Positions 60,216 through 64,000 of a stretch of 64,000 bases of DNA are shown here, in pieces. The translations under genes were made by a program, and so were the position numbers. The first letter of the stretch is position 1. Each line of letters starts with the position of its first letter. Source of the stretch: Heterohyrax brucei (taxonomy: Eukaryota; Chordata; Mammalia; Hyracoidea; Procaviidae); contig CM053143.1 in NCBI GenBank assembly GCA_028571685.1, positions 196,485,829 to 196,549,828 on the forward strand, given 5' to 3'. Below the pieces are notes generated by a model. The model worked only from the letters and a program-made list of their open reading frames with translations, was not told where the DNA came from and made no database searches.

Positions 60216-60859
60216 TCGTGAGCTGAGTCCAGAGTCAACATAGGGTTGCTTCCAAAAAAAAGGATCCAGGGAAGGGAACTTGAAAAATTTCTCCCACCCT
60301 ATATCTTTTCTCAGAAAGCTACTGGAGGATATGCATCGTGAAAAGGAAGGAGTAAGTCAGAAAAGAAGGCAGGGACTGTCAGTTGTCCCCTGATCTCTGT
60401 TGCCCTGCTTCACACAGCATTGAGGTGTTACCTAGGCACCCATGGAAGCCAGCGTGTCCCCACCTCCCCTGCAGGCAGATATTGCCAACGAGTTCCTGGC
60501 TGTAACAAAGAAGAACTCAGAGCACCGTTAACAGATTGCTATGCAGGTTTATGAGACAACTTTAAAGGTGAGCAGCACATCATTAACAGGTTAATCAGTG
60601 TTCCAATTAAGATTTTCAGGGTGCTTATACGTAATTTCATCACAACTTGGCAAATTCTCTAAGCTTCTGTTTATTTGGGAAGTTCCTAATTTCACCATCA
60701 TATTTGAGAAACAGTTTTGCTGGATATACAATTCTTGTATGCCATTCCATTGTGTTCTTGTTGGTGTGGTTTCTGCTGAATAGTCCAAGCTTAGTGTTAT
60801 TGACTCTCCTTTGTAGATTAGTTTTGGTTTATCCCTAGCCACTTTTTAATGGTCTCTTT

Positions 60860-61200
60860 ATCTTTAGTTTTGGCAAGTTTGATTATAATATGCCTTCGTA
60901 TCTTTCTTTTGGGATCTACCTTGTGTAAAGTTCAATGAATATCTTGTCTCATGTTTCATGATGTCAGGGAAGTTTTCTGTCAGCAAATCTTCAACAATTC
61001 TCCCTGCATCTGCTGTTATTCCTCCCCCCCAATTCTGATACTCCAGTTACTCGTAGATTATTCCTCTAGATGGAGTCCACATCATTCTTAGTGTTTCTTC
61101 ATTAAAAATTTTTTTTATCTGATTTTTCTCCAAATATGTTGGTGTTGAGTGTTTTATCTTCAGGCTAACTAATCCTGGCTTCAATTGCCTCAATCCTGTT
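60860..61200 (-). mobile_element. L1/HAL1-like remnant, antisense (continues at 61740-61910)
   Basis: The phrases 'ccagttactcgtagattatt' and 'cctctgataattccagaaag' (61766) resemble old L1 or HAL1 sequence read backwards. Two AfroSINEs lie between the two parts. The family assignment is tentative. Confidence 0.4.
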
Positions 61201-61220
61201 CCTTTGATTTTCTATGAAAA

Positions 61221-61374
61221 AGAAAAAGAAAAACTGTTCCTGTCAAGTCAGTGCAGACTTACAGTGACCCTATAGAACTGCCCGATAGAGTTTCCAAGGA
61301 GCACCTGGTGGATTTGAACTGCTGATCTTTTGGTTAGCAGCCATAGCACTTAACCCACTACAACACCAGGGTTT
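61221..61374 (-). mobile_element. AfroSINE, antisense
   Basis: It is flanked by ctttgattttctatgaaaa and ctttgacttcctataaaa, a target duplication of about 18 bases with a few changes. The reversed head and tail are clear. Confidence 0.83.
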
Positions 61375-61392
61375 CTTTGACTTCCTATAAAA

Positions 61393-61560
61393 CCAAAAAA
61401 GCCAAATCCACTGCTGTCGAGTTGATTCTGACTCATAGTGATCCATTAGAACAGAGTAGAACTGCCCTATAGAGTTTACAAGGAGCACCTGGGGGATTTG
61501 AACTGCCAACCTTTTGTTTAATGGCTGTAGTACTTAACTACTATGCCATCAGGGTTTCCA
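61393..61560 (-). mobile_element. AfroSINE, antisense, adjacent to the previous copy
   Basis: The reversed tail 'ccactgctgtcgagttgatt' and reversed head 'actactatgccatcagggtt' are clear. It lies directly after the preceding SINE's target duplication, so the A-rich site was probably hit twice. Confidence 0.8.
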
Positions 61561-63164
61561 CAGAGCTGTCTAACTCTGTAATTTACTGTTAACCTTCTGA
61601 ATTTCTGCTTTTTGTCTTGTATGCTTTCTTGCAGCCTTTTCAATTTGTCGTTATGCTTGCTGTGTTTTGCCTGATCACCTTCATGATCTCTTCAGCCAAG
61701 CCAAGTGCCATCGAGTCAGACTGATCTCTTCAAGAGTTCTAAATGTGAATCTTTTCTAGTCTACCTCTGATAATTCCAGAAAGTTCTGTTTCATCTGGAA
61801 AATTTCTTGATTCTTTGTTTTGGGAGCTTTCTGAAGCCATTGTGGTTTGCCTCTTTAAGTGTTTTGATGTTGACTGCTGTCTCCAAGCTGTCAGTAAGTT
61901 GTATTTATTTTATGTATGCTTACTGTGTTATAGATTCTTGTTTTAAAAATGCCAAAAATAGGCTGGTCATGTGAGACAGTTTGATTATTGGCATCTTTGA
62001 ACCTCTAGTGTCCCATCACCAGATGGTTAGCACTTTTACTAGGCAGCTCAGCTCAGGTGTCCATTTACATATCTTGTAGCAGTGAGCTCAGGTATTCAGG
62101 TAGTCAGTCACCAAGTGTGTGGTGCAGGCTTCGCCTTGCAGTTCTAGATTGGCAGGGGTGAATGGTATAGACACAGGTACCTGGCTGCACTAGCTGAGAA
62201 AGGCAGGGGGCTGACAGCCATCAGTGAGTGTCTATGATGAAGGCATGTTCCTATATGCCCGAGCCTAGGCAAAGGAACTGTTTCTGCAGTGAGTTCCCAG
62301 CTCAGGGGAACCAGTATATTATTTTATTTAGTTCCCCCTTATTTATTAAATTGTACACCCTCTAAATCTAGGAAAATGGCTTAGGGTACACGTAAGGAGC
62401 CCTCCTTGCAGCCCGGATAATGATGTTAGACTCTGGAGCTGGGTGCAATGCAGAGAAGAGAGGGGATAGTGCTGACAAAAGGGGGAGAGGTTTATCCAGA
62501 AGGAAAGATTTTGATCTTTGGTGGTAGATTGGATACAATCTAGTTAGCTTTTGATGATCGAGAGCCATCTTTTACTGATTCTGAAAGTGTGAGTAGGCTC
62601 TTTGCTCCTCAGTCTCTGAGGAGGACACTTTCCAAAAGTCACCACTCCACTCACCAAGCACTGCTTACTTGAAGGTCACTGATTTCTGGCAGGTTAGGTC
62701 TGGCCAGTCCTAGGTACTTCTGGATCTACTCTCTCTTCCCTGGCAGTCCAGTTTCTCACTGTTCCCTTTGATGTCCAGGGCTCCTAGAATGTCATATGTA
62801 ATCAATTCATTAGTTTTTGGGGGGTCTTCGTTGTTAAAGGGATCTCAGGAAGGGTCTTTCTCCTTTGTCTTAAGGGAACATCTCTTCTATCAGAACTTTG
62901 AATGTAAATATTTGATTGGTTGACAATTATGTCAGAATACAGAAATCTCATGAGAGCAGTCAGTGCTCAAGCAAGATCAAAGCTTCACTAGGAGGCTTAC
63001 TGACACAATCCAAGATCAGTGAGCCATGGTTACGAGACCTCTGGAGTCTTGGAAACATGATATGTTCACTAATCTTCTATTGATTTCTGAAAGAATAAGT
63101 TTCAAGTGTTTCTGTGAGCCTGATCACCTAAACACAATTATATTAAACAGGATGAAAACATCAA

Positions 63165-63378
63165 CAAACAAAAAACCCAAACCCATGTTGTTGAGTCAAT
63201 TGCTACTCATAGCGACCCTATGGAACAGAGTGTAACTTTCCCAAACAGTTCCCAAGGTGGTCATCATTATAGAAGCCAACTGCCACATCATTCTCCTGTG
63301 AAGTGACTGGTGTGTTTGAACCACAGAGCTTTCAGTTCACAGGTGAGGGCTTAACCACTGCGCTACCTGGGCTCCTGG
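63165..63378 (-). mobile_element. AfroSINE, antisense, long subtype
   Basis: The reversed tail 'ttgttgagtcaattgctact' and reversed head 'aaccactgcgctacctgggc' enclose the extra middle segment with 'agccaactgccacatcattc'. Confidence 0.78.
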
Positions 63379-63419
63379 AAATAAGCCAAACTGCTTCTAA
63401 GGGTTAGTTATATTTCAAG

Positions 63420-64000
63420 GTAGAGTTATGTTGTTGTTGTTTTTAAGTGTCATCAAGTTGGTCTTGACTCATAGTGACCTCACGTACAACAGAACAAAGC
63501 ACCTCCAGGTCCTGGGCCACCCTCACAATCTTCATTAGGCTTGAGCCCATTCTGTAGCCACTGTGTCTGTCCATCTCAGTGAGGGTCTTCCTCTTTTCCA
63601 CTGACCCTCTGCTTTATCAAGCCTGATGTCCTTCTTCAGGGACTGATTCCTCTGACTTGTCCAAAGTATGGGAGACGTAATCTCTCCACCCTTCTTTCTA
63701 AGAAGCATCCGGTTAAACTCTTTCCAAGACACATGTGTTCATTCTTTCAGCAGTCCATGGTATGTTCAATGTTCTTCACCAACACTGCAATTCAAAGGTC
63801 TTCTTTATTCATTGTTCAACTTTCTGATGCCGAAAATGCAGTTGAAAGCACTATGGCTTGAGTGAGGCACATCTTGGTCTTCAAGGTGTCTTCATTGCTT
63901 TTCAACAGTTTGCAAAAGTCTTTTGCAGCAGATTTGCCCATTGCAATGTGTCTTTCGATTTCTTGACTGCTGGGTCCATGGGCTTTGATTGTGGAACTAA
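63420..64000 (-). mobile_element. RTE-clade LINE fragment, antisense, running off the window
   Basis: Minus-strand RTE 3' sequence matches the copies at 4140 and 9990, with a short segment of frame left near 63535-63732. The element continues beyond the end of the window. Confidence 0.8.

Larger units (their letters stand above)
57966..64000. other. Intergenic sequence downstream of PPP2R2C
   Basis: After the poly(A) signals no coding exon is recognised on either strand. In humans the next gene in this direction is WFS1, convergent with PPP2R2C, which would lie beyond the window. The sequence becomes A/T-richer and carries AfroSINEs, MIR scraps (58960-59050, 59570-59620), a MaLR-type LTR, L1/HAL1-like sequence and an RTE. 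The stretches 58400-58950, 60250-60860 and 61950-63160 show nothing I can name. Confidence 0.75.

Noticed and set aside
58000-64000. 3' end of the neighbouring gene WFS1 on the minus strand
   Set aside because: Expected from human gene order, but no WFS1 coding sequence is recognisable before the window ends.

Overview
This is mammalian nuclear DNA: one split gene on the + strand buried in old and young transposons. The interspersed repeats point to Afrotheria, most likely an elephant or another paenungulate. They include many tRNA-derived SINEs whose tails carry the motif 'gagtcggaaccgactc' (AfroSINE type) and several dead copies of an RTE-clade LINE that share its 3' end with those SINEs. 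No bacterial or phage features, operons or CRISPR arrays are present.

The gene is PPP2R2C, the B55-gamma regulatory subunit of protein phosphatase 2A. Eight coding exons lie at 15571-15668, 17389-17554, 19668-19780, 25728-25905, 38553-38717, 50171-50340, 54044-54135 and 55026-55317. Together they give 1274 coding bases, residues 24-447 of a 447-residue protein. Every intron has GT...AG ends, the phases agree at every junction, and no stop or frameshift is seen. The exon with the start codon (about 70 coding bases) is not in the window, so bases 1-15570 are the 3' part of a long first intron. A 3'UTR of about 2.6 kb runs from 55318 to two AATAAA signals at 57905 and 57941. The remainder to 64000 is intergenic.

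Layout: 1-15.5 kb, intron with RTE fragments, an L1 inside an RTE, an old L1M 3' end and minisatellites; 15.6-19.8 kb, exons 2-4 with a 21-bp minisatellite and a foldback mariner remnant; 22.1-25.2 kb, a nearly full-length dead RTE; 25.7-38.5 kb, exon 5 and a 12.6-kb intron with a second foldback mariner and a 20-bp minisatellite; 38.6-50.2 kb, exon 6, a third foldback mariner, a multiply nested RTE (holding two L1s, one AfroSINE and an ERV solo LTR), a second long RTE and a TGGA/TGGG tract close to exon 7; 50.2-58 kb, exons 7-9 and the 3'UTR; 58-64 kb, intergenic repeats (a MaLR-type LTR, L1/HAL1-like sequence, AfroSINEs, and an RTE running off the end).

I found no convincing new multi-gene system. 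The most interesting unexplained structures are three copies of an inverted-duplicated mariner element, a perfect 180-bp duplication in a minisatellite, repeat arrays pressed against PPP2R2C splice sites, and a few dispersed repeat families I could not name.
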